The notes: generated by a model not told the origin, from the letters alone. Counted from the stretch's first letter, positions 1 to 8,954 are shown. The stretch: DNA of 64,000 bases from VXNF01 sp965116465 (GCA_965116465.1 OZ220687.1:310001-374000), one strand, 5' to 3'. Made by a program: numbers and translations.

Positions 1-66
1 GAAGAGCCCCTCACCCAGGTCGAGCGTCATGCCCGTCTTCAGGTCATTGGTGGTGATGGCGACCAT
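1..66 (-). CDS. efp: Elongation factor P, N-terminal 22 residues (cut by window edge)
   Basis: EF-P binds the ribosome and relieves stalling at proline runs. Only the first 22 codons lie in the window. The translated start, MVAITTNDLKTGMTLDLGEG, matches the conserved N-terminus of bacterial EF-P (a TTNDLKxGM core followed by LDLGEG). The ATG at 66 is preceded by a GGAGG ribosome binding site, which supports the start. It lies 42 bases downstream of the Xaa-Pro aminopeptidase gene on the same strand, the pepP-efp pairing common in actinobacteria and firmicutes. The modified lysine region is outside the window. Confidence 0.9.
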   Translation of the reverse strand, partial: MVAITTNDLKTGMTLDLGEGLF

Positions 67-108
67 TCGTGCCTCCGTTGGGTGTGGCTCCGTCGGATGT
101 GACCGGCC

Positions 109-1311
109 TCAGGCCACGACCAGCGTCTTGGGCGAGCACGTGAGGCGGCGGCAACCGTCGCCGGTCACGACCACGGTGTCCTCGATGCGCACGCCGCCGC
201 TGCCGGCCAGGTAGATGCCCGGCTCGACGGTGACGATCTCGCCGGCGGCCAGCACCTCGTCGGAGCGGCTGCTGAGGCTGGGCGCCTCGTGGATGTCGAG
301 GCCCACGCCGTGGCCGGTGCTGTGCATGAAGGCCTCGCCCCAGCCGGCCTCGCTGATGAGATCGCGGCAGACCGCGTCCACGTCCGCGCACGACACCCCG
401 TCGGTGACGGCCTCCACGCCGGCCTGCTGCGCCTCCCGCACCACCTCGAAGATCCTCTCGCCGGGGGATCGCGGCTCGCCCACGCAGACCGTGCGGGTCA
501 TGTCGGAGCGGTAGCCGTCCACGATCGCCCCGAAGTCGATGACCACCAGGTCTCCGGGCTCGATGGGGCGCGGGCCCGGGCGGGCGTGCGGCAGGGCGCT
601 GTTCTCGCCGGCCGCCACGATGGTGTCGAACGCCGAGCCGGAGGCGCCGCGGCGGCGCATGAGATGATCCAACTCGGCCGCCACGTCGCTCTCGGTGGGA
701 CGCTCGGCCAGGCGCGGCAGCACCTCGGCGAGGGCGCCGTCCGCCGCCGCGGCGGCGGCCGCCACCCGGGCCACCTCCTCGGGCGACTTGCGGCGGCGCA
801 GGCGTTCGATCACGCCCGTGGAGGGAACCAGCTCGGCGCCGTCGAACCACTCGCCGGCGAACCGCCGGTAGCGGGACCAGCTGACATTGTCGGCCTCCAG
901 GGCGAGACGACCCAGCCCGCTGACCGCGGCGGCAGCCGCCTCCTGCTGCTCGCTGGGGCGGTTGGCGATGATGACGCGGCCCTCGACCCCCGCGGCCTCC
1001 AACTCGGCCGGCGCCTGCGTGGCGTAGCGACCGTCGGTGATGACCAGCAGGTCGTCCGCCGTGAGCACCACGACCATGGCGGAGCCGCTGAAGCCGGTGA
1101 GCCAGCGACCGTTCGCCAGGTTGGTGAGCACCAGGGCGTCGACCGGCTCGGCCGCCGGGCCGTTGCCCTCGGCGCCCGGCACGGCGGCGACCTTCACCCC
1201 CTCGGCCAGGACCTCCCGCACGCTCGCCGCCCTGCCGGCGAGGCGCAGCGGCGGCAGGCCCGCCGCCACCGACGGCGATCCCGCCGTGGCGCCCACCGCG
1301 CTCGCCTCCAT
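109..1311 (-). CDS. pepP: Xaa-Pro aminopeptidase, M24 family
   Basis: Cytoplasmic metallopeptidase expected to release N-terminal residues ahead of proline. The 400-residue protein has an N-terminal creatinase-like domain (about 1-160) and a C-terminal pita-bread catalytic domain. Metal ligands of the M24 family can be read: the Asp in VIDFGA, the Asp in RSDMTRT, the His in STGHGVGLDIHE, the Glu in TVEPGIYL and the Glu in VRIEDTVVV. It starts one base after the stop of aroQ, so it is the third gene of an aroKB-aroQ-pepP-efp transcript. PepQ (a prolidase) is an alternative, since M24 subfamilies are hard to separate by eye; the efp neighbour favours the aminopeptidase. Confidence 0.9.
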   Translation of the reverse strand: MEASAVGATAGSPSVAAGLPPLRLAGRAASVREVLAEGVKVAAVPGAEGNGPAAEPVDALVLTNLANGRWLTGFSGSAMVVVLTADDLLVITDGRYATQAPAELEAAGVEGRVIIANRPSEQQEAAAAAVSGLGRLALEADNVSWSRYRRFAGEWFDGAELVPSTGVIERLRRRKSPEEVARVAAAAAAADGALAEVLPRLAERPTESDVAAELDHLMRRRGASGSAFDTIVAAGENSALPHARPGPRPIEPGDLVVIDFGAIVDGYRSDMTRTVCVGEPRSPGERIFEVVREAQQAGVEAVTDGVSCADVDAVCRDLISEAGWGEAFMHSTGHGVGLDIHEAPSLSSRSDEVLAAGEIVTVEPGIYLAGSGGVRIEDTVVVTGDGCRRLTCSPKTLVVA

Positions 1312-1312
1312 C

Positions 1313-1771
1313 TCAGCCGCCTGCCAGTTCGGCGGCCGCCTCGACGGCCAGCCGGTAGCCCAACCCGCCGAAACCGCAGATCAGGCCGTCGGCGACCGGG
1401 GCGACGACGGACGCCTGCCGCCAGGCGTCGCGGGTGTACGGGTTCGAGAGGTGCAACTCCACCACCGGGCCGGCGAAGGCCGCCAGGGCGTCCTGCAGCG
1501 CCCGCGAGTAGTGCGAGAGGGCACCGGCGTTGATGACGATGGCGGCTGCCCTGCCGACGGCCCCGCCGACCGCGTCCACCAGGTCGCCCTCGTGGTTGGA
1601 CTGCACGTGCTCCAGAGCGAAGCCGGCCTCGGCGGCGGCCGCGGTCGCCGTGCGGACGTGGTCCTCCAGCGTGTCGGTTCCGTAGACCTCGGGCTCGCGC
1701 TGTCCGAGCAACTGCAGGTTGGGGCCCGACAGCAGGAGGATCACGGGAGCTGGGTTGGGAGTCTGATTCAT
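1313..1771 (-). CDS. aroQ: Type II 3-dehydroquinate dehydratase
   Basis: Third step of the shikimate pathway: dehydration of 3-dehydroquinate to 3-dehydroshikimate by the dodecameric type II enzyme. The 152-residue length is typical. The hallmark N-terminal motif is present as SGPNLQLLGQREPEVYG, containing the flexible-loop Arg and the catalytic Tyr. INAGALSHYS supplies the substrate-binding Asn and a His, and VELHLSNPYTRD supplies the catalytic His and the Arg of the lid. The ATG overlaps the aroKB stop by four bases (ATGA), implying translational coupling. With the fused aroKB gene this puts three shikimate activities on one message. Confidence 0.95.
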   Translation of the reverse strand: MNQTPNPAPVILLLSGPNLQLLGQREPEVYGTDTLEDHVRTATAAAAEAGFALEHVQSNHEGDLVDAVGGAVGRAAAIVINAGALSHYSRALQDALAAFAGPVVELHLSNPYTRDAWRQASVVAPVADGLICGFGGLGYRLAVEAAAELAGG

Positions 1772-3420
1772 CTGATCGCCTCCAGGGCTTCGGCCAGCAC
1801 GACCCGGTCCACGCCGCGCACCGGCTCGGGCCCGCGCGGACCGTCGAGGACGAGGGTCAGTTCGCCGACGGCCTTCTTGTCCCGGCCGAACAGATCGATG
1901 AGTTCGCCGGTCTCGGTACCTGCCGGCAGCGTTGCGGACAGACCGTAGGCACTCACGACCTGCCGGTGCTCGGCCACCCTATCGTCGTCGATGCGCCCGA
2001 GCCGCCGTGCCACCTCGGCGGCGTAGACCAGACCCACGGCCACGGCCTCGCCATGCCGCAGACCGAAGCCGCCGGCGATCTCCAGGGCGTGAGCGAGCGT
2101 GTGCCCGTAGTTCAGCAGCATGCGCCGCCCCGACTCGCGCTCGTCGGAGGCCACGATCTCGGCCTTCAGCGCCACGCAACGGGCGATGCGCCGCTCCAGC
2201 GGCAGGGCGGCCATGGCGGCGGCGGCGATCGCCCCCGAACCGCCGCCACCCAGGAAGTGGTACTTGGCCATCTCGCCGAGACCCGAGCGGTACTCGGCCT
2301 CCGGCAGGGTTGCCAGCACCTCGGTGTCGCAGAGCACCGCCGAGGGCTGCCAGAAGGCACCCACCAGGTTCTTGCCCTCCGGCAGGTTCACCCCCGTCTT
2401 GCCGCCGATGGCGGCGTCGATCTGGCCCAGCAGCGTGGTGGGGACGAAGACCACCGGGGTGCCCCGGTGGTAGACGGCGGCGGCGAATCCGGCCACGTCG
2501 GTGACGAGACCGCCCCCGACCGCCACCACCGCGTCACCGCGCGTGAGACCGAAACGACTGAAGCGCCGGCAGAGATCCTCGACGGTGGCCAGCGACTTGG
2601 ACCGCTCCCCCGCCGGGATCGTGAATGTCTCGACGGCGCCGACCGTCTCGCCGGGGTCCACCTCCACGCCGATGCCCTCGGCAGTCACGACGGCGACCCG
2701 GCGCGGGACCGCCGGCAGGCAGGCGGCCAACTCGTCGGCCAGCCGGTGCCGGGCGCCCGGACCCACCAGGACGTCATAGGAACGGTTGCCGAGCCCGACG
2801 CCGATGCGGGCGGGTCCGCCGGCGTTCTCGCCGCCTGCTCCGCCGCCTTCCCGGTCATCGCTGCCGTCGTCGACGTCGGCCTCGCCGGTCATCCACCCGC
2901 GGACGCCCGCCAGGCGCGTCACCAGGGCGGAAGCCGCCTCGCCGGCGGAGAGTTCATCGGCATCCAGGACGATGTCGGCCACCTCGTCGTACCAGCGGTC
3001 GCGCTCGGCTGCCAGCGCGCGCAGTTTCGCGATCAGCGCCTCGTCGCCCCCCGCCCCCGCCAGCAGGGGCCGCCCCGACCCGTCCGCAACCCTGGTGGCC
3101 AGCACCTCCGGACGCGCCCGCAGCCAGCAGACCACGGCACCGGCCAGCAGGGCACGGTTGGCGGCGACGGTCACCGCCCCGCCGCCGGTTGCCACCACCA
3201 AGGGCTCGGTGCTCGCCAGCACCTCGGCGAGGAGCTCGCTCTCACGGCGCCGGAACCCGGGCTCTCCCTCGCTCTCGAAAATCTCCGGGATCGACCGGCC
3301 CGCGGCGGCGGCCACGAGCGCGTCGCAGTCCACGAACCGGCGCCCCAGGGTGAGCGCCAGCCTCCGGCCCGTCTCCGACTTCCCCGAGCCCATCATCCCG
3401 ACCAGCGCGACGTGACGCAC
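1768..3420 (-). CDS. aroKB: Fused shikimate kinase / 3-dehydroquinate synthase
   Basis: Bifunctional shikimate-pathway enzyme of about 550 residues. Residues 1-170 are shikimate kinase: Walker A GMMGSGKS at 8-15, VDCD for Mg and shikimate, GFRRRE, the ATGGGAV glycine loop and GRPLL in the lid. After a Glu/Gly-rich linker (about 175-200) comes 3-dehydroquinate synthase, with GGGLVTDVAGFAAA, PTTLLGQIDAAIGGKTG, GLGEMAKYHFLG, NYGHTLAHALE and HGEAVAVG covering NAD and Zn-site regions. The open frame extends to 3561, but that extension runs over the divergent ruvX start. The GTG at 3420 directly precedes the kinase fold and sits 7 bases after a TAGCCT box. Separate aroK and aroB genes are more usual, so the fusion is notable but appears intact. 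Confidence 0.93.
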   Translation of the reverse strand: MRHVALVGMMGSGKSETGRRLALTLGRRFVDCDALVAAAAGRSIPEIFESEGEPGFRRRESELLAEVLASTEPLVVATGGGAVTVAANRALLAGAVVCWLRARPEVLATRVADGSGRPLLAGAGGDEALIAKLRALAAERDRWYDEVADIVLDADELSAGEAASALVTRLAGVRGWMTGEADVDDGSDDREGGGAGGENAGGPARIGVGLGNRSYDVLVGPGARHRLADELAACLPAVPRRVAVVTAEGIGVEVDPGETVGAVETFTIPAGERSKSLATVEDLCRRFSRFGLTRGDAVVAVGGGLVTDVAGFAAAVYHRGTPVVFVPTTLLGQIDAAIGGKTGVNLPEGKNLVGAFWQPSAVLCDTEVLATLPEAEYRSGLGEMAKYHFLGGGGSGAIAAAAMAALPLERRIARCVALKAEIVASDERESGRRMLLNYGHTLAHALEIAGGFGLRHGEAVAVGLVYAAEVARRLGRIDDDRVAEHRQVVSAYGLSATLPAGTETGELIDLFGRDKKAVGELTLVLDGPRGPEPVRGVDRVVLAEALEAIR

Positions 3421-3427
3421 GGATCCG

Positions 3428-3433
3428 AGGCTA
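3428..3433 (-). promoter_or_regulatory. -10 box TAGCCT of leaderless aroKB
   Basis: On the minus strand TAGCCT is followed by 7 bases (CGGATCC) and then the GTG start of aroKB. This fits the TANNNT-near-start arrangement of actinobacterial leaderless genes. No ribosome binding site is visible. Confidence 0.6.
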
Positions 3434-3517
3434 CCGGTCACATCGGGCCGGGCTCGGGACACTCCACCGGGGGATTCCAGGCTCCTGGGGTTACCCGGCA
3501 GCGGGGTCCCGAAGCGG

Positions 3518-3523
3518 TACCGT
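3518..3523 (+). promoter_or_regulatory. -10 box TACCGT of leaderless ruvX
   Basis: TACCGT lies 7 bases ahead of the ruvX GTG at 3531, with no Shine-Dalgarno sequence between. It is back to back with the aroKB -10 box within a 110-base divergent spacer. Confidence 0.55.
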
Positions 3524-3530
3524 CGGGTTC

Positions 3531-3959
3531 GTGCGGGCACTGGGCGTGGACCTCGGAACACGGAGGGTGGGTTTGGCCCTCAGCGACTCCGAAGGGCGCC
3601 TCGCCACGCCGCTGGAGGTTCTGGAACGCTCCGGATCCGAGGCGCAGGACCACGCCGCCATCGCCGCCGTGGCGACTGAACGGGAGGTCCAGGTCGTCGT
3701 GGTGGGCCTGCCGATGTCGCTGGACGGCACGATGGGCCCGGCAGCCCGGGCGGCCAAGGCCGAGATCGGGCGCCTGGCGGTGGCCCTGGAGGTCCCGGTG
3801 GAGACCTGCGACGAGCGCCTCAGCACCGCCGCAGCCGACCGGCAGCTGCGCCTCGGTGAGGTGAAGGGGCCCCGGCGGCGACAGGTCGTGGACATGGCGG
3901 CCGCCGCGGTGATCCTCCAGTCGTGGCTCGACGCCCGTCGCGACACCGCCCCGACGTGA
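3531..3959 (+). CDS. ruvX: RuvX/YqgF-type Holliday junction resolvase-like nuclease
   Basis: RNase H-fold nuclease of the YqgF family, implicated in rRNA 5' processing and Holliday junction resolution. At 142 residues it has the usual length. The N-terminal strand GVDLGTRRVGLALSD carries the first acidic residue of the RNase H site. PVETCDERLSTAAADRQL is the family signature near the second acidic residue, and VDMAAAAVILQSWLD gives the last helix with its Asp. The GTG start follows a -10-like hexamer at leaderless spacing. Its stop overlaps the mltG GTG (GTGA). The ruvX-mltG-aroE order is conserved in actinobacteria. Confidence 0.93.
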   Translation: MRALGVDLGTRRVGLALSDSEGRLATPLEVLERSGSEAQDHAAIAAVATEREVQVVVVGLPMSLDGTMGPAARAAKAEIGRLAVALEVPVETCDERLSTAAADRQLRLGEVKGPRRRQVVDMAAAAVILQSWLDARRDTAPT

Positions 3960-5293
3960 ACGAGGACCGCCCCGGCGACGGGTTCGACCCGCTGATCGGC
4001 GAGCCACCGGGCGGAAGCGATCCGCCCGCTCGCGAGCCCGAGGCCGACCGACCAGCGGGCGGCGAACCACCCACCACGCGACCCGCAGGGCAACCGGCGG
4101 CAGCAGACACCCCCGCGGCATCCGCCGAGAAGCCGGCGGAGCCGGGCACCCGGCCCGGCCGGGATCCCGCTCCCGGCGACATGCTCCTGGATCCCGCGGC
4201 GATCGCCGAGGACGAGGCCCTGTTCTTCGGGGACGACGCCTGGATCCGCTTCCGGCGCCCCTGGGGGTTCTGGCGGCGCATGCTGGTGCTCCTCGGCGGG
4301 CTGGCGCTCGTGCTGGGCGGCGCCTACTGGGGGGGCAACTCGTGGCTGCAGCGCCAACTCGACCCGCCGGGCGAGCCGCACGGCAGCTTCCTGGTGGAGA
4401 TCCCCAGCGGCGCCGGAGTCAACGACATCGCCCGGATCCTGGCGAACGAGGGAGTGGTCGCCAACGCCACCGTCGCCCGCCTCTGGTGGCGTGACGCCGA
4501 AAGCCTCCAGGCCGGGTCCTACTACTTCGCCGAGAACATGTCGGTGGACGCGGCCCGGGCGGTGCTGGAGGCCGGGCCGATCCCACCGGTCTTCGAGAGC
4601 ATCACGATCCCCGAAGGCCTGTGGCTCAGCGAGATCGCCGACCGGCTGCTGGACTCCCTGCCGGAGTTCGACCCCGTCGAACTGCAGGCGGCTCTCAGCG
4701 ACGGGCGGATCCGGTCGAGGTTCGTGCCGGCCGGGATCACCAGCCTGGAGGGCGTGCTGTTTCCCGACACCTACCAGGTGGACGAGAGGGGCGTGAGCGA
4801 CGAGCGCGACCTCGTGCGCCGGATGGTGGAGCAGTTCGACACGGTGGCGACCCGGATCGGCTACGACGACGCCCGTGAGCGCATCGGCCTCACGCCCTAC
4901 CAGTTGCTGGTGGCCGCCTCGATCGTGGAGGCGGAGGCGGCGCGGTCCGAGGACCGCCCGAAGGTGGCGCGGGTGATCTACAACCGTCTCAACGCGGGAA
5001 TGCCACTGCAGATGGACGCCACCGTGCTGTACGCCATCGGCCAGCGCAAGAGTTCCCTGACGCTCACGGACCTCGACGTCGACTCGCCCTACAACACCCG
5101 CAGGTTCGGTGGCCTGCCGCCCACGCCGATCGCCGCGCCCGGCCGCGAGTCGCTGACGGCCGCCATGAACCCCGAGCCGGGAGATTGGCTGTACTTCGTA
5201 CTCGTCGAGCGGGACGGCACACTGTTCTTCACCGAGGACTACGACGAGTTCCTGGTGCGGGCGGCCGACGCCCGCGCCCGGGGGGTGTTCTGA
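3956..5293 (+). CDS. mltG: Endolytic murein transglycosylase MltG
   Basis: Inner-membrane lytic transglycosylase that cleaves nascent peptidoglycan and ends glycan chains. The 445-residue protein has a Pro/Glu/Ala-rich cytoplasmic N-terminus (1-100), one transmembrane helix (about 109-125, MLVLLGGLALVLGG), a LysM-like region, and the YceG catalytic domain. SLEGVLFPDTYQV and VAASIVEAEAARSEDRPKVA include the catalytic Glu; VIYNRLNAGMPLQMDATV and FGGLPPTPIAAPG follow. I chose the GTG at 3956, which overlaps the ruvX stop, over an upstream in-frame GTG inside ruvX. The disordered N-terminus is longer than in E. coli MltG, as is usual in actinobacteria. Confidence 0.93.
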   Translation: MNEDRPGDGFDPLIGEPPGGSDPPAREPEADRPAGGEPPTTRPAGQPAAADTPAASAEKPAEPGTRPGRDPAPGDMLLDPAAIAEDEALFFGDDAWIRFRRPWGFWRRMLVLLGGLALVLGGAYWGGNSWLQRQLDPPGEPHGSFLVEIPSGAGVNDIARILANEGVVANATVARLWWRDAESLQAGSYYFAENMSVDAARAVLEAGPIPPVFESITIPEGLWLSEIADRLLDSLPEFDPVELQAALSDGRIRSRFVPAGITSLEGVLFPDTYQVDERGVSDERDLVRRMVEQFDTVATRIGYDDARERIGLTPYQLLVAASIVEAEAARSEDRPKVARVIYNRLNAGMPLQMDATVLYAIGQRKSSLTLTDLDVDSPYNTRRFGGLPPTPIAAPGRESLTAAMNPEPGDWLYFVLVERDGTLFFTEDYDEFLVRAADARARGVF

Positions 5294-6141
5294 TGGCGCA
5301 GCCGGCCGGACTCAGCGGGAGGACCCGCCTGGCGATCGTGATCGGCGACCCGGTTCGCCACTCGCTGTCGCCGGCCATCCACAACGCCGCGTTCGCCGCC
5401 TGCGGGCTGGATTGGGTATTCCTGGCGTGCGAGGTGCCCGAGGGTCGGGTTCCCGAGGCCCTGGCGGGCGCGGTGGCGCTCGGGATCGAGGGAATCTCGG
5501 TGACCATGCCGCACAAGGCGCCCGTGGCGGTCGCCGTGGACGAGCTCTCCGAGACGGCGCGGCTGCTGGGCGCCGTCAACTGCGTCGCACGGAGCGGCGA
5601 GCGCCTCGTCGGGCACAACACCGACGGCGACGGCTTCGTGGACGCACTGGCAAGCGAGGCCGGCTGGTCGCCGGAGGGTGCGCGCTGCATGGTGTTCGGC
5701 GCGGGCGGCGCCGGCCGGGCGGTCACACTCGCCCTCGCCGACGCCGGGGCCGCCGAGGTTGCGGTCGTGAACCGCACGCCCGGCAACGCCGAGGCCGCGG
5801 CCGCTCTGGCGGGCGAGCGGGGACGCGTCGCCGAGGCTGGCGAGGCGGGGCTGTTCGACCTGGTGGTGAACGCCACGCCACTCGGCATGACCGGTCACCG
5901 CGGCGCGGTGCTCCCCCTGGATCCCGCCCTCCTGCACCCCGGTCAGATCCTCGTGGACCTGGTCTACGAACCCGCCGAGACACAGCTGCTGGCCGCGGCT
6001 CGAGACAACGGCATACGCGCCTTCAATGGCGTCAGGATGCTGGTCCACCAGGCGGCACGCGCCTTCGAGTTGTGGACGGGCGTGGAGGCACCGACCGAGG
6101 CGATGGCGGCGGCCACAGCGGAGGCGCTGGCCCGCCGCTGA
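5293..6141 (+). CDS. aroE: Shikimate dehydrogenase (NADP-type AroE fold)
   Basis: Reduces 3-dehydroshikimate to shikimate in the cytoplasm. The 282-residue protein begins with the substrate domain, VIGDPVRHSLSPAIHNAAF, where the two Ser bind shikimate. The catalytic Lys is in SVTMPHKAPV and the catalytic Asp in HNTDGDGF. The Rossmann motif is VFGAGGAGRAVTLAL, and the NRT segment in VVNRTPGN is typical of NADP preference. NATPLGM and NGVRMLVHQAARAFELW complete the family pattern. The ATG at 5293 overlaps the mltG stop by one base (TGATG), so it is the last gene of ruvX-mltG-aroE. It converges on alaS across a spacer with two hairpin repeats. Confidence 0.95.
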   Translation: MAQPAGLSGRTRLAIVIGDPVRHSLSPAIHNAAFAACGLDWVFLACEVPEGRVPEALAGAVALGIEGISVTMPHKAPVAVAVDELSETARLLGAVNCVARSGERLVGHNTDGDGFVDALASEAGWSPEGARCMVFGAGGAGRAVTLALADAGAAEVAVVNRTPGNAEAAAALAGERGRVAEAGEAGLFDLVVNATPLGMTGHRGAVLPLDPALLHPGQILVDLVYEPAETQLLAAARDNGIRAFNGVRMLVHQAARAFELWTGVEAPTEAMAAATAEALARR

Positions 6142-6147
6142 TCCAGC

Positions 6148-6267
6148 GGCCACCGCCGCCCCCAATCGGAGGGCGAGACGAGGGAGGGGGCGCCGGGGGC
6201 CGGCTTGCGACGCCTTGCGCCCGCGCCGAAGGAGCAAACGGCCACCGCCGCCCCCGACCGGAGGGCG
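6148..6267. repeat. Two copies of a 28-base hairpin-forming repeat between convergent genes
   Basis: Copies at 6148-6175 and 6240-6267 match at 26 of 28 positions. Each folds as CGCCC-CC, a four-base loop, GG, a bulged A, then GGGCG. Both mismatches fall in the loop (AATC against GACC), so the stems are preserved. The position between aroE and alaS suits bidirectional terminators, though no T-run follows. Confidence 0.6.
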
Positions 6268-6278
6268 GATGGAACCTG

Positions 6279-8876
6279 CTAGAGCCCGCCGGCGCGCTGG
6301 GAGGCAGCTGCCTGGCGGACCAGGTCGAGTGCCTCGTCGAGGCGGCCGGCGTCCTTGCCGCCGGCCGTGGCGAAGTCGGGATTGCGGCCCCCTCCCCCGC
6401 CGACCAGCTTGAGGGCGTCGCCGAGCAGGTCCGAGGCGTGCCAGCCCTCGCCGGGCACCACCGCGGACACGAACGCCACGCCGCCGCTCGCCGGCGCGGT
6501 CGCCAGAACCACCCCGGTCACGCCGTCGCGGTCGCGCACGGTGACGGCCAGGTCGCGCAACTCGTTGCGGTCCACGCCGTCGATGCGGGCCACCACCAGG
6601 CCGTCGTCGGCCGCTGCGGCCAGGTCACCGGCCCGGTCGCCGGCCGCCCGGCGCCGCAGTTCCTTCAGTTCGTCCCGCAGGGCCTTCAACTCGCCGGCCC
6701 AGCGGCCCGCTCCCTCCACGACGTCCTCGGGCGGCACGCCGAGCACGCCCGCCGCCTCCGCCAGGCGGGACTCGGCGTGGCGCAGGCGCTGGATCGGAAT
6801 GTCTCCGCACACGGCCTCGAGCCGGCGGATGTTCGACCCGATGGATCCTTCGGAGATGATCTTCAGCGGTCCGATGTCGCCGAGCGCCCGCACGTGGGTG
6901 CCGCCGCAGAGTTCGATGGAGTTCGGGCCGGCCTCCAGCACCCGCACGGTGTCGCTGTACTTGTCGCCGAAGAACGCGATGGCCCCGGCCGCCTTGGCCT
7001 CCTCCATCGAGGTCTCGTAGTGGCGGCAGGCGGGATTGGCGAGGATCTCGGCGTTGGCGAGGTCCTCGATGGCGGCGATCTCGTCGCCGCTGAGTCCGCT
7101 GTAGTGGCTGAAGTCGAAGCGCAGCCGGTCGGGCGCCACCAGCGAGCCCTGCTGCTTGACGTGCGTGCCCAGCACCTCCCGCAGCGCCCAGTGCAGGATG
7201 TGGGTGCCGGTGTGGTGGCGGCGGATGGCGGCGCGGCGCACGCCGTCGATGACCGCCCGCACGCTCTGGCCGGGCCGCAGCCGGCCGACCCCGCCCTCGG
7301 TGTGGTGCAGGTGCAGGCCCGCCACCACGTAGGTGGTGTCGGTGACCGCAAGCGCCTCGTCGTCGCCGTCCGCGTGGAGGTGGCCCGTGTCGCCGATCTG
7401 CCCGCCGGCCTCGGCGTAGAACGGGGTGCGGTCCAGCACCACACCCTGGGGGGTGACGGCCAGCACCCGGGCGGTGGACTCGCCGCGGTCGCGGCCCACG
7501 AACTCCGTCTCGCCGAACTCGTCGAGCACCTCCAGGTAGACGCTCAGGTCGCCGGCGTCGGTCGAGCGGGCCGCGAAGTCCTCCCTGGCCCGGCGACGCT
7601 GCTGCTCGAGTTCGGCCTCGAACCCTTCGCGATCCAGCTCCACGCCGCGCTCGCGGGCGATCTCCTCGGTGACCTCGAAGGGGAAGCCGTAGGTGTCGTG
7701 CAGCAGGAACGTGACCGAGCCTCCCAGGGGCTCGTCCGCCTCGAGGCCCCCGAGCGCCTCTTCGAGCAGCACCGATCCCCTGCCGAGGGTCTCCCGGAAG
7801 CGGACCTCCTCACGCTCGGTGACGTCGCGGATGAAGGCGTGATTGCCGACCAGTTCGGGGTAGTCGTGACCCATGATGTCGACCACCTCGTCCACCAGGA
7901 GCGGCGTCACCACGCTGTTCACGCCGAGCAGGTAGGCATGGCGGATGGCCCTGCGCATGATCCGGCGCAGCACGTGACCGCGCTCGGAGTTGGACGGGAA
8001 CACCCCGTCGCCGATGAGGAAGGCCATCGTTCGGGCGTGCTCGGCGAGGATGCGCAGCGAGACGTCGGAGGCGTCGGAGGCGCCGAGGCGCACACCGGAC
8101 AGTTCGGACGCCTTGGCGACCAACCGCGCCATCTCGTCGATCTCGAAGACCGAGTCCACCCCCTGCAGCAGCGTCAGCACCCGCTCCAGGCCGGCGCCGG
8201 TGTCGATGCTGGGCTTGGGCAGGGGCACCATCGAGCTGTCCGCCTGCTGCTCGAACTGCATGAACACCAGGTTCCAGAACTCCACGTAGCGCTCGTCGCC
8301 GCCGTGGGCCGGCCCGCCGCCGGGCCCGTACGCCTCGCCCTTGTCGAAGAAGATCTCCGAGCACGGCCCGCAGGGGCCCGTGTCGCCCATGCGCCAGAAG
8401 TTGTCCTCGTCGAGGCGCTGGATCCGCTCGGCCGGCACGCCGACGGCATCGCGCCAGATGTCGGCGGCCTCGTCGTCACTGAGGTGGACCGTGATCCAGA
8501 GACGGTCCGGGTCGAACCCGAGGCGCTCGGTGGACAGCTCCCAGGCCCAGGCGATGGCGTCGGGCTTGAAGTAGTCGCCGAAGCTGAAGTTGCCCAGCAT
8601 CTCGAAGAAGCTGAGATGCCGGCGGGTGCGGCCGATCTCGTCGAGGTCGTTCTGCTTGCCGCCGGCCCGCACGCATTTCTGGACCGTCGTGGCCCGCTTG
8701 TAGGGCGACGGCTCGGTGCCTGTGAAGTAGGACTTGAACGGCACCATCCCGGCGACGGTGAACAGCAGCGTGGGGTCGTAGGGGATGAGGCTGGCCGAGG
8801 GGACGACCGTGTGGTCGCGCTCGGCGAAGAAGCCGGTGAAGATGCTGCGCAACTCGCTTGCTGTGGTTCCGGACAT
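6279..8876 (-). CDS. alaS: Alanyl-tRNA synthetase
   Basis: Class II synthetase charging tRNA-Ala. The 865-residue protein is near the usual length. The catalytic domain opens with motif-1 and motif-2 segments (LFTVAGMVPFKSYFTG, RRHLSFFEMLGNFSFGDYFK). The editing domain has RRHHTGTHILHWAL (HxxxH) and ELCGGTHVRALG (CxxxH), the four Zn-site residues. A C-terminal C-Ala domain with a coiled coil (about 690-740) and Gly-rich GGGGGRNPDFATAGG follows. The ATG at 8876 is clear. It lies 78 bases downstream of the DUF948-like gene and converges on aroE; in many actinobacteria alaS directly precedes ruvX on the same strand, so the block is locally rearranged here. Confidence 0.97.
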   Translation of the reverse strand: MSGTTASELRSIFTGFFAERDHTVVPSASLIPYDPTLLFTVAGMVPFKSYFTGTEPSPYKRATTVQKCVRAGGKQNDLDEIGRTRRHLSFFEMLGNFSFGDYFKPDAIAWAWELSTERLGFDPDRLWITVHLSDDEAADIWRDAVGVPAERIQRLDEDNFWRMGDTGPCGPCSEIFFDKGEAYGPGGGPAHGGDERYVEFWNLVFMQFEQQADSSMVPLPKPSIDTGAGLERVLTLLQGVDSVFEIDEMARLVAKASELSGVRLGASDASDVSLRILAEHARTMAFLIGDGVFPSNSERGHVLRRIMRRAIRHAYLLGVNSVVTPLLVDEVVDIMGHDYPELVGNHAFIRDVTEREEVRFRETLGRGSVLLEEALGGLEADEPLGGSVTFLLHDTYGFPFEVTEEIARERGVELDREGFEAELEQQRRRAREDFAARSTDAGDLSVYLEVLDEFGETEFVGRDRGESTARVLAVTPQGVVLDRTPFYAEAGGQIGDTGHLHADGDDEALAVTDTTYVVAGLHLHHTEGGVGRLRPGQSVRAVIDGVRRAAIRRHHTGTHILHWALREVLGTHVKQQGSLVAPDRLRFDFSHYSGLSGDEIAAIEDLANAEILANPACRHYETSMEEAKAAGAIAFFGDKYSDTVRVLEAGPNSIELCGGTHVRALGDIGPLKIISEGSIGSNIRRLEAVCGDIPIQRLRHAESRLAEAAGVLGVPPEDVVEGAGRWAGELKALRDELKELRRRAAGDRAGDLAAAADDGLVVARIDGVDRNELRDLAVTVRDRDGVTGVVLATAPASGGVAFVSAVVPGEGWHASDLLGDALKLVGGGGGRNPDFATAGGKDAGRLDEALDLVRQAAASQRAGGL

Positions 8877-8954
8877 GGCGTGGCGCTGGGGTCGGGGGCG
8901 TGCTCGGACGATCAGGACGTCGGAACGAGGGTATTGCCGGATCGGGCCGGGGTG

